NCBI GenBank assembly: GCA_016699535.1
Contig: CP064980.1
Span: 2,612,001 to 2,676,000, forward strand
DNA: 64,000 nt
Reading direction: 5' to 3'
Origin: Myxococcales bacterium
Lineage (GTDB): Bacteria > Myxococcota_A > Polyangia > Polyangiales > GCA-016699535
Shown here: in pieces, positions 24,739 to 32,116 of the stretch
Layout: every line of letters starts with the position of its first letter
Position numbering within the stretch: the stretch's first letter is position 1
Position numbers and translations under genes: made by a program
Notes under the pieces: generated by a model
What the model was told of the DNA's origin: nothing
Seen by the model: only the letters and a program-made list of their open reading frames with translations
Databases searched by the model: none

Positions 24739-26352
24739 TTATCCTTTGGATGCGTCGTGTAGACTCACCACTACCCGAGTAACACGGTCTGCTCCGACCG
24801 TCACCGGGCGCATGATTTTGGGAGTTTTTCCAAAAGCCCGCAACTCAAGCACATGCGTTCCGGTACCCAAGCAAATTTGCTTTGTGGTGCGTCCTAAGAA
24901 GCGTTTTCCTTCGTAAATGTCGGCCCAGCCTCCGGGGGTAACGATGTTGACATAACCCATGATGATTTTGCTTTCGGAACGTCGCGGCACATTGCTCTTT
25001 TCATCATTCTTTAGGGTGCTCTGTTTTGGGAGATCCAGGCCGAAGGCCTCAACGGAATCAAGGGGAACCGGCGCAACCGCCCGAAGTCCAATGTCGAGCT
25101 CGGTCGTGCGTTGGTGTGTTTGCGCCGCGAAGGTGCGGCCAAGCGCTAAACCAAGCAGCACCAAGCCCAGGCCCGTGGCAAGGACTAAGCCGCTCAGTCC
25201 GCGGTTCTTCTTAGAAAACAGCCCACGAAAGCCTGCTCCGGAACTCGGCGGTGACGATTGCTCGAGTTTAGTTTCGCGCTCGTGGACGGTGGGGCCAGGC
25301 GAGCGGGCATGCGCCTCCATGACGGTTTCGACCCTGTGAAGTTTTTCGGCACGTTGTTCGCGGAACAGCTGCCGAAGCCAATCCGAAAGCTCGGCAGGTC
25401 CAGCGCTCTGGCCGATTTCGTTCACCACTTCAAGCAGGTCGCGTCCGAAATCGCGTGCGGTATCGTATCGTGATTCAGGATCGCGTTTGAGCGCGGAAAG
25501 CACTACGCGATCAAGACGTTTGGGAATGTTGGGTCGATGCGCGGATGGCGCTTCAACATCCAGGCTACCCACGGCCAGTATGGTGTCGACTTCCGAGTCT
25601 CGGCGAAAAAGCCGATGGGCGGTGAGCATCTCCCACAAGCATACGCCTAAGGCCCAGATGTCCGCGCGACGGTCAAAATCACGGGTCTTGATTTGCTCGG
25701 GCGCCATGTATGCATACTTGCCTTTGACGGTGCCCGTGGTGCTTTGGTGAAGCCGTTCTGTTGCAAAAGCCACCCCAAAATCGAGCACCCGAACGCTGCC
25801 ATCGTAGTTCACAAAGAGATTGTGCGGCGAGACGTCGCGATGGACGACTCCAAGTGCTTTGCCGTTTTCATCCACAAGCTCATGCGCTGCATGCAGGCCC
25901 TCTGCTGCATCTGCAATCATTCGGCAAGCGAGCGCGTGCCATTTGGGTTCATCGAAACGCTCTGGCTCTTTAACCATGGCGTTCATGACCCCGGCAAGCG
26001 ATTCGCCTACCAAGTATTCCATTGCCATGTAATAGGTTCCGGACACTTTGCCAAAATCGAAAATGCGGCAGACATTGGGGTGAGAAACGCGCGAAATAAT
26101 ACGCGCTTCGTCTAAAAACATGTCGACAAACTTACGGCGTTTGGCCAAATGAGGATGGATGCGCTTGAGCGCCACGGGCCGAACAAAACCCGCGGGTCCG
26201 AAGTCTCGGGCCAGATAGACTGTGCCCATACCGCCAGAGGCGATTTGGTAGCGAAGCTGATACTCGCCGAAGTTGCGCTCGGAGCCGGAAACGACCTCGG
26301 GCGCTTGTTCTTCGTTTTCTAAATCAAAAGAGAGTTCGTTGCTTTTGCTCAC
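24739..26352 (-). CDS. Membrane-anchored serine/threonine protein kinase
   Basis: A 537-residue kinase with an intact catalytic domain (about residues 30-295): IASGGMGTVYLAR, the lysine in VALKRIHPH, the catalytic loop VHRDVSPHNLF (the variant typical of myxobacteria), VLDFGVAFA, and YMAPEQ. A basic linker leads to one transmembrane helix near residue 395 (GLVLATGLGLVLLGLALG). The C-terminal extracytoplasmic part contains YVNIVTPGGWADIYEGKRFL, a PEGA-like segment. It starts with GTG and overlaps the upstream TPR-like gene by 4 bp (GTGA), indicating that the two products act together. It sits between glyQ and glyS on one strand. Confidence 0.92.
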   Translation of the reverse strand: MSKSNELSFDLENEEQAPEVVSGSERNFGEYQLRYQIASGGMGTVYLARDFGPAGFVRPVALKRIHPHLAKRRKFVDMFLDEARIISRVSHPNVCRIFDFGKVSGTYYMAMEYLVGESLAGVMNAMVKEPERFDEPKWHALACRMIADAAEGLHAAHELVDENGKALGVVHRDVSPHNLFVNYDGSVRVLDFGVAFATERLHQSTTGTVKGKYAYMAPEQIKTRDFDRRADIWALGVCLWEMLTAHRLFRRDSEVDTILAVGSLDVEAPSAHRPNIPKRLDRVVLSALKRDPESRYDTARDFGRDLLEVVNEIGQSAGPAELSDWLRQLFREQRAEKLHRVETVMEAHARSPGPTVHERETKLEQSSPPSSGAGFRGLFSKKNRGLSGLVLATGLGLVLLGLALGRTFAAQTHQRTTELDIGLRAVAPVPLDSVEAFGLDLPKQSTLKNDEKSNVPRRSESKIIMGYVNIVTPGGWADIYEGKRFLGRTTKQICLGTGTHVLELRAFGKTPKIMRPVTVGADRVTRVVVSLHDASKG

Positions 26353-27143
26353 GGCGTCCCAAGCGCTGGAATCGAGGGTTGAGTGTTATCGCTCGAACGG
26401 CTTAGGTAGAGGATAAGCGCAATACTGCCGGCAATCAATGCGGCGGCTCCGGCGCCCAAGCCAAACCACAACAACTCGGAGTCTTGTTCTTTGTTTTGGG
26501 TGGGTTGCAACGAAGCTGATGTGACTTCGCCAATTTTAAAACGTTTCGGAAACTCGGGCGTTCCGAGACTGACTAAATCAACTCCGCCGGGGCCCTTGGC
26601 GATCGCGTAAAATTCTACATCTTCGCCACGCGGCGCAAGCACGCGCATGGTTTCGTTGCCTTCCTGCCAGTTGCTGCGGCCCCTTTTTCGGATATAGAGC
26701 TTTAGGTTGCGCACGAGTTGTCCGACGTCGTTTTTGACGACGCCTCGCAACAGCTCGCCGCCAAAAATAGTCTCGCGCTGGACCTGGACGCTAAGACGGC
26801 CCGGGCTGTGGGACAGGACCTCGTCAAAGGCTGCATTGACTTCAGGCGGCACACTTTTCTCAAAGGCATGATTGCGATGAACGGAAGCAAGCTGCACCAA
26901 CATTCGCTTGAAGTTTTCTTCATCGTCCGTGGCAAAATACACAAGAGCTTTGCCTTCGAGCAAAGCTATCAAATCGGTGCGATTTAGATTCTCTGATTCT
27001 TCAGCTTTTTCAAACGAGGCCAAGGCTTGCGCAAACTGGGCTTGCTCGTAATAGTGCCGGCCCCGCGCAACGGCCCGTTGCCTGCCTTGTGCCTGACCGC
27101 CCCAGCCCGCAATTGTGGCATAAAAAAAGCGAAAACATGCCAA
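26349..27143 (-). CDS. TPR-like membrane-anchored protein coupled to the kinase
   Basis: A roughly 260-residue protein of unrecognised family. After a probable signal region the mature part starts with a TPR-like helix pair (ARGRHYYEQAQFAQALASFE), continues with a beta-rich domain containing FPKRFKIGEVTSAS, and ends in a transmembrane helix (LLWFGLGAGAAALIAGSIAL) with a short Pro-rich tail. The raw frame begins at a TTG (27143). If the A7 run at 27122-27128 is one base too long, the ATG at 27138 opens a better signal, MFSLFYATIAGWGGQAQG. It overlaps the kinase start by 4 bp and may be its envelope sensor or partner; that link is inferred from position. Confidence 0.7.
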   Translation of the reverse strand: MACFRFFYATIAGWGGQAQGRQRAVARGRHYYEQAQFAQALASFEKAEESENLNRTDLIALLEGKALVYFATDDEENFKRMLVQLASVHRNHAFEKSVPPEVNAAFDEVLSHSPGRLSVQVQRETIFGGELLRGVVKNDVGQLVRNLKLYIRKRGRSNWQEGNETMRVLAPRGEDVEFYAIAKGPGGVDLVSLGTPEFPKRFKIGEVTSASLQPTQNKEQDSELLWFGLGAGAAALIAGSIALILYLSRSSDNTQPSIPALGTP

Positions 27144-27185
27144 TCTTGACGTATTTTCGGATTTTTATTAATCCCTGCATTGTGT

Positions 27186-28116
27186 TTAGCCGTCCTGACA
27201 AAGGGGGGAAATTGAGCGCCTGCCTTTGTGCAAAGTACGACTCGGCGCACGCTCGGGCTGCGTGCCTGACGCGGGTGATGTAGCGTTGACGTTCCGTGAC
27301 ACTGATGGCGCCACGTGCATCGAGCACGTTGAAATGATGGCTGCACTTAATCACGCAGTCATAAGCCGGCAAAACAAGGCGGCTTAGCGGATCTTCTTTA
27401 TCAAAGATCAGTATCCCGCCCTTGCCTTTTTGCTCGCTCAGACCGAGTAGCATACGGCTCTGCGTCTCGTATTGATCAAAAAGTTCGCGATGCAAATCCA
27501 CGCTCGCCGCCTCAAAATTATAGGTGCTCCACTCCCATTCGGCGCGTTTGCAAATCTGCCCGTAGCTAACACCCTTGGTCCATTGGAGATCATAGACGTT
27601 GTCGATGCCCTGCAGATACATCGCAATGCGTTCAAGTCCGTAGGTCAGCTCGCCTGCGATGGGCGTGCATTCGAGGCCGCCTACTTGTTGGAAATAGGTG
27701 AACTGAGTGATTTCCAGGCCGTCGAGCCAGACTTCCCATCCCAGGCCCCATGCGCCTAGCGTGGGTGATTCCCAATCGTCTTCAACAAAACGAATGTCGT
27801 GTTTGAGCGGATCGGTGCCAATGGCGCGCAACGAATCGAGGTAGAGTTCCTGAATCTCCAGGGGCGAAGGTTAAGGGATGACTTGGAACTGGTAGTACTG
27901 TTGCAAGCGGTTGGGATTGTCGCCGTAGCGGCCATCGGTAGGACGACGGGAAGGCTCAACATAGGCGACTTTCCAAGGCTCAGGCCCAATCGCTCGCAAG
28001 AAGGTTTGGGGGTTGAAGGTTCCTGCGCCGACTTCAGAGTTGTAGGGCTGAGCCAGCAAGCATCCTTGAGCTGCCCAAAAGTTTTGCAGGGTTACTATGA
28101 GGTCCTGAAAATACAT
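27186..28116 (-). CDS. glyQ: Glycyl-tRNA synthetase alpha subunit (in-frame stop and one frameshift)
   Basis: The alpha subunit holds the catalytic site that charges tRNA-Gly. An N-terminal piece (28116-27871) has LLAQPYNSEVGAGTFNP and PSRRPTDGRYGDNPNRLQQY. After a TAA at 27871-27873 the same frame goes on with PSPLEIQELYLDSL, FVEDDWESPTLGAWGLGWEV and ISVTERQRYI. The TAA can be explained by two offsetting one-base length changes (CC and AA runs), giving VILKPSPLEI. At the C-terminus, shortening the G6 run at 27203-27208 by one ends the protein at FPLCQDG (stop at 27186-27188), as in E. coli FPMCNKDK; otherwise the frame runs on into non-homologous sequence. Repaired length is 309 aa (E. coli 303). 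Confidence 0.93.
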
Positions 28117-28126
28117 GGCTATTTAG

Positions 28127-28153
28127 TGCTCGCGCTGCGCCAGCGCGTGCTCG
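28127..28153. repeat. GC-rich intergenic palindrome, copy B
   Basis: A 27-bp imperfect palindrome between scpB and glyQ that matches the reverse complement of copy A (8749-8775) at 24 of 27 positions. The three differences are C/T changes. It could form a stable hairpin in the scpB-glyQ message. A looser relative, the hairpin AGCGCGA-N5-TCGCGCT, is at 39495-39513. Confidence 0.45.
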
Positions 28154-28161
28154 ACGCCATC

Positions 28162-28941
28162 TCAGTCGTCATCATCGTCATCCTCGTCGTCATCCTCGTC
28201 GTCATCCTCGTCGTCATCCTCGTTGTCATCCTCGTTGTCATCGTGGTCGTCGGTTACTTCTTCGTGCTCTTCTGCATCGGCGGCGGCCTCTGCAGCCAAG
28301 GCGATGCTTTCGGCGGCTTCTGCAACTTCGCGGTCGAGCTCTTCTTTGACTTCTTCAAAGGATGAGCCTGCTTTCTTTTCAAAAAGAATGCGGCTTTCCT
28401 CGCTCAGCTCGCTGAACTCACGCAAGGTTGGCAAGTCTTTGAGGGCTGCGAGTCCAAAGAACTCAAGGAAATACGAGGAGGTTCCGTACATCAACGGTCT
28501 GCCGGGCTCTTCTTTGCGTCCGATGATGCGAATGAGACCGCGATCAAGAGCGACTTTGAGGGCTGAGCCAGAATCAACGCCGCGAATCTCTTCGACCTCC
28601 GGACGGGTAATGGGCTGCCGATAAGCGACAATGGCGAGCACTTCAAGTTGTGCTTTGCTAAGGCGTATGGGCCTTTGGGCCAGAAATTGTTGCACTGCAG
28701 GTGCGCTTTGAGGTGAGGAGCGAAATTGGTAGCCGCCTGAGACTTCCACGAGTTCTACCCCGCGGTTTTGGTAATCGCCCATGAGTTCAGCGAGGGCTTC
28801 GCCAACCGCATCGCCGCCAGCCCCGGCGATTTTGGCGAGTTGCTGCTTGGTCACTGGTTTTTCAGCGACAAACACCAAGCTTTCGATGACTGTTTTTAGT
28901 TCGGTTTTTACGACCTTGTTCATTACTTCCTGCGTTGTCAT
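28162..28941 (-). CDS. scpB: Segregation and condensation protein B, with acidic repeat tail
   Basis: ScpB forms the SMC-ScpAB condensin complex that organises chromosomes. The 259-residue protein has the winged-helix domain of the family: ESLVFVAEKPVTKQQLA near residue 20, LSKAQLEVLAIVAYRQPITR near residue 95, and EIRGVDSGSALKVALDRGLI near residue 117. The family body ends near residue 190. The rest is a Glu/Ala stretch and then almost only Asp and Glu (EDDD units), encoded by a 12-bp tandem repeat. It overlaps scpA by 4 bp (ATGA at 28938-28941), as is typical for scpAB. Confidence 0.95.
   Translation of the reverse strand: MTTQEVMNKVVKTELKTVIESLVFVAEKPVTKQQLAKIAGAGGDAVGEALAELMGDYQNRGVELVEVSGGYQFRSSPQSAPAVQQFLAQRPIRLSKAQLEVLAIVAYRQPITRPEVEEIRGVDSGSALKVALDRGLIRIIGRKEEPGRPLMYGTSSYFLEFFGLAALKDLPTLREFSELSEESRILFEKKAGSSFEEVKEELDREVAEAAESIALAAEAAADAEEHEEVTDDHDDNEDDNEDDDEDDDEDDDEDDDDDD
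28177..28236. repeat. Five 12-bp tandem repeats in the 3' end of scpB
   Basis: The unit GTCATCCTCGTC occurs three times perfectly (28177-28212) and twice with a final T (28213-28236), followed by a decayed sixth unit. On the coding strand each unit encodes an acidic tetrapeptide (Asp and Glu, Asn in the T variants). The unit length is a multiple of three, so slippage would change tail length without shifting the frame. Confidence 0.85.
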
Positions 28942-29717
28942 TGGGGCGTTTCTGCCTCAGGCTCCTGCACAAAGGCAAGCTCCAGCTGAATGGGTGAGAC
29001 CGGTTCGGCCTGCGCCAGACGCAAAAGCCTCATTTTTGCCATCTCCAGGACGGCCAAGAAGGTGACCACGAGATCGTATACCGGGACGTTGTCTCGGAAA
29101 AGCTCCGCGAAGTTGCAGATGCCTCGTTCGCGCAGCATATCGGTGAGCTCAGCGATGCGGTGCTGGACGCTGATGCGTTCAGGCTCGATTTCCCGAGTTA
29201 AATCGGCTTTGGCGCGTTGCAGCACCCCAGCGAAAGCATCGAGCAGCTTGAATAAGCCGATTTCGGCCAGTGGTGCGGGTCCGTCGGGCCTCGGAGCTTC
29301 GCTGCCCCGTGGAAAGACATCGCGGCCAGCGACTGGTTTTTCACCAAGCCGCTCGGAGACTTCCTTGTACTTTTGATATTCGAGCAAACGTTGGATGAGC
29401 TCGGTGCGCGGATCGCCCTGCTCGCCATCTTCGCTTTCCTCCTCGAGATCCTCGTGTGTGGGCACCAGGGTGCGCGATTTGAGGTGTGCTAAGGTGGCAG
29501 CCATTACGAGGTACTCGCTCGCCAAGTCCAAGTTCAGTTGCTTCATCAACTCAAGATAGGCAAGGTACTTCTCGGTGATAAAGGCAATCGGTAATTCTGA
29601 AATCTCGAGCTCGTGTTTGCGAATCAAATGCAGAAGTAAATCGAGTGGTCCTTCAAATTGCGGCAGCTGGATTTGAAATGCGCCTGCTTTTATTTCACTT
29701 CCAATGACTTCGTTCAT
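28938..29717 (-). CDS. scpA: Segregation and condensation protein A
   Basis: ScpA is the kleisin subunit that bridges the SMC heads together with ScpB. The 259-residue protein has the N-terminal motif FEGPLDLLLHLIRKHELEI near residue 20, YLVMAATLAHLKSRTLVP near residue 68, and a C-terminal winged-helix region ending in FLAVLEMAKMRLLRLAQ. The ATG at 29717 overlaps the repaired stop of the site-2 protease gene (ATGA), and its own stop overlaps scpB in the same way. The three genes form a coupled unit. Confidence 0.95.
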   Translation of the reverse strand: MNEVIGSEIKAGAFQIQLPQFEGPLDLLLHLIRKHELEISELPIAFITEKYLAYLELMKQLNLDLASEYLVMAATLAHLKSRTLVPTHEDLEEESEDGEQGDPRTELIQRLLEYQKYKEVSERLGEKPVAGRDVFPRGSEAPRPDGPAPLAEIGLFKLLDAFAGVLQRAKADLTREIEPERISVQHRIAELTDMLRERGICNFAELFRDNVPVYDLVVTFLAVLEMAKMRLLRLAQAEPVSPIQLELAFVQEPEAETPQ

Positions 29718-30371
29718 AAGAACACGCTCACAAGCTGCAGCAGGCCTGTTTCAAGCCACATGCGGACGGGTTAATGATGCGAAAACCGATGAATTGCCAA
29801 GCGGTACGAAGAAGACCAAAATAAAAAGCATCATGGAGTAGCGATTAAGAAAGACTTTGAGTTTGGTGTAGCGATCCGGAATAAGATAGCCTCCGTCGAG
29901 CGGCGGAAGCGGAAAAAGATTGAACACGAACAATAGCACGTTAAGTGTAAACATCACGCCGCAAAATTGAAAAAGGATGTGTTCCGGAGGCAAGCCAAGG
30001 ACAAGCGCTGCGCGCAAGCCGATGGCGGCTAGGAATGCCAGAAGCAGATTTGAGAAAGGTCCTGCAAGTGCGGTAAGTGCGGAGCCCTGCCACATGCTCA
30101 CTCTGCGCGTAAAGTTAACCGGTTTAAATTGCACAGGCTTTGCGTAGCCAAAGAACCATCCCGTGCCACTGAGCATCAACATGGCGGGAAAAATCAAAGA
30201 GCCAAACAAATCCATGTGAGGAAGGGGCGAGAGCGTGAGACGGCCTTGGCGTTGGGGCGTATCGTCACCTAGACGCGTGGCGCTCCAGGCATGGGCAAAC
30301 TCGTGTACCGAAAGCGAGAGAATCAGGGCTGGCATGCCAATGACCAGTGTTTCGAGGACCTTGGGGTTCAT
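29714..30371 (-). CDS. Site-2 protease family (M50) membrane metalloprotease (probable frameshift near end)
   Basis: A membrane zinc protease with the HExxH motif SVHEFAHAW near residue 24 and the second metal site NLFPLPPLDGG near residue 166; several transmembrane helices surround both. Substrates of small rhomboid-like M50 proteins of this type are mostly unknown. The uninterrupted frame stops at 29751 after SLTRPHVA. Shortening the GGG run at 29768-29770 by one base continues as LTVRMWLETGLLQLVSVFL and stops at 29714, overlapping the scpA ATG by 4 bp. Since scpA-scpB overlap in the same way, this longer reading (218 aa) is preferred. Placement next to scpA is common in many bacteria. Confidence 0.88.
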
Positions 30372-30440
30372 CCAGGCTCTCTTAGCTTAAATTGCCATCA
30401 TCTGTACCTGAATTCGCGCTGGGGCCCGGAAATATTGGGA

Positions 30441-32024
30441 TTACCAGTGAGCGACTTCAAAATCACGCAGCCAATCGCTTGGGGCTGAGCCGTTTAGCAG
30501 GGATCCTTCGCTCAGATAGGGGTACAGATCCTCAAAAGTGCTGGTTTCGTTATGGGCGGTGCGGCGGCAGATGTGCGAGGGCCTGATTCGCGCTGGATGA
30601 TCCAGGCCGGCTGAAGCAACGAGATCCAAAAAGGCTTCGATGGTGTCATGATGATAACGCGCAACACGGCGTGCTTTGTCTTGGACGTTCAAGCCATAAC
30701 CAAGGCTTGGATCGGTGGTGGCAACGCCCACGGGGCAGTCGTTGTTGTTGCAGCGCCGGGCCTGGATACAGCCGAGTGCGAACATCATGCTTCGAGCGCC
30801 GTTACACAAATCAGCACCGAGCGCCATGGCGCGCAAGATATGAAAACCAGTCACGACTTTACCGCTTGCAATGAGCCGGATTTTGTCACGTAGTCCGCAG
30901 CCCACCAAGGCGTTATGGACGGTTAGAAGTCCTTCGCGCAGAGGCGTGCCCACCGAGTTGGCAAACTCAAGGGGCGCTGCACCTGTACCGCCCTCTGCCC
31001 CGTCGATGACGATAAAATCAGGTAGTACCTCGGTTGCAGTCATGGCTTTGCAAATAGCTAAGAACTGCGAGCGATAGCCCATGCAGAGTTTGAAGCCAAC
31101 AGGTTTGCCGCCGGATAGTTCACGAAGGTCCGCGACAAAATCCAAAAGGCCGGCCGGGGATGAAAAGGTAGAATGCGCAGGTGGTGAAATCACGTCGCGT
31201 CCCTCCGGCACGCCGCGAATCGTAGCAATCTCGTGGCTGACTTTTTTACCAGGCAGGATGCCGCCATGTGCGGGCTTTGCGCCCTGCGAGAGTTTGATCT
31301 CGATCATTTTGACGGATGGGTTTTGGCTTGTGTCTCTAAAACGCTCGGCTGAAAAACGACCCTGTTCATCACGGCAGCCGAAATAGCCCGTGCCGATTTG
31401 CCAACAAAGGTCACCGCCATCTTCCAAGTGATAGGGGCTTAGACCGCCTTCGCCAGTGTTGTGATAAAATCCACCAAGCTTAGCGCCAAGATTGAGCGCT
31501 CGAATCGCGTTGACTCCGAGGGAGCCGTAGCTCATGGCAGAGATGTTCAAATGAGAGGCTTCGTAAGGCTGTTTGCATTCGTCGCCACCGATTCGAACAC
31601 GCGGTTCGACCTTAAGTGGCGTGAGTGGAGCGAGCGAATGATTCATCCACTCATGACCCACCCAGTAGACATCGCGTTGGGTGCCGAAAGGATGCGTTTG
31701 CAGCTCCCCTTTGGCGCGTTGATAGACGATGGAACGTAGTTCTCGATTGTAAGGTCGCCCTTGCCAGTTGGTTTCAACAAAGTATTGCTGAATTTCTGGG
31801 CGAAACGATTCGAGCCAATAACGAAAATGGCCAACAACAGGATAGTTGCGCAAAAGCGATCGTTTTTTTTGGACAACGTCGTAGATCCCTACCAGTGCAA
31901 TGGGAAGTAAAAAGACCAGCATCCATCGTGCACCCTCAAACAGTGTTGCCAGTAACAGCAAAGGGAGCAGCAGAAATCCTACCAGTACCCAAAACAATCG
32001 TCGGGCTACAAAAGGTTTGCTCAT
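30441..32024 (-). CDS. Membrane-anchored FMN-binding glutamate synthase-like protein
   Basis: This 527-residue protein belongs to the group that shares the FMN and iron-sulfur synthase domain of the glutamate synthase large subunit. The motifs are ISAMSYGSLGVNA near residue 160, HNTGEGGLSPYH near residue 190, the FMN loop DGAEGGTGAAPLEF near residue 342, and the cysteines in GCIQARRCNNNDCPVG near residue 430, which bind the [3Fe-4S] cluster. No amidotransferase domain is present, as is usual for the stand-alone type. The N-terminus has two transmembrane helices (LFWVLVGFLLLPLLLLATL and MLVFLLPIALVGIY) that anchor it. The ATG at 32024 is preferred to the open frame upstream. Reaction unproven; ammonia-dependent glutamate formation or an oxidoreductase role are possible. 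Confidence 0.85.
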   Translation of the reverse strand: MSKPFVARRLFWVLVGFLLLPLLLLATLFEGARWMLVFLLPIALVGIYDVVQKKRSLLRNYPVVGHFRYWLESFRPEIQQYFVETNWQGRPYNRELRSIVYQRAKGELQTHPFGTQRDVYWVGHEWMNHSLAPLTPLKVEPRVRIGGDECKQPYEASHLNISAMSYGSLGVNAIRALNLGAKLGGFYHNTGEGGLSPYHLEDGGDLCWQIGTGYFGCRDEQGRFSAERFRDTSQNPSVKMIEIKLSQGAKPAHGGILPGKKVSHEIATIRGVPEGRDVISPPAHSTFSSPAGLLDFVADLRELSGGKPVGFKLCMGYRSQFLAICKAMTATEVLPDFIVIDGAEGGTGAAPLEFANSVGTPLREGLLTVHNALVGCGLRDKIRLIASGKVVTGFHILRAMALGADLCNGARSMMFALGCIQARRCNNNDCPVGVATTDPSLGYGLNVQDKARRVARYHHDTIEAFLDLVASAGLDHPARIRPSHICRRTAHNETSTFEDLYPYLSEGSLLNGSAPSDWLRDFEVAHW

Positions 32025-32116
32025 GGCAATGAAGCTCTCATATTTATTTTTGGCAAAGCAAGATAAAAGTTCTGAAGCCAAACGCTGAAGCTGTGGTATG
32101 CACCCGCCTTACAAAA

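Noticed and set aside
26984..27346. Minus-strand ORF bridging glyQ and the TPR-like gene
   Set aside because: It is the third frame across the junction and arises from the indels in the G6 and A7 runs; it has no start signal or family match.
27871..27873. Recoded TAA in glyQ (stop-codon readthrough)
   Set aside because: The surrounding bases are better explained by two homopolymer-length errors, and other genes end normally at TAA.
28177..28236. Tandem 12-bp units considered as a CRISPR array
   Set aside because: There are no spacers, the unit is too short, and it is in frame inside scpB.
28223..28624. Ser-rich plus-strand ORF opposite scpB
   Set aside because: It is the complement of the acidic repeat and scpB coding sequence.
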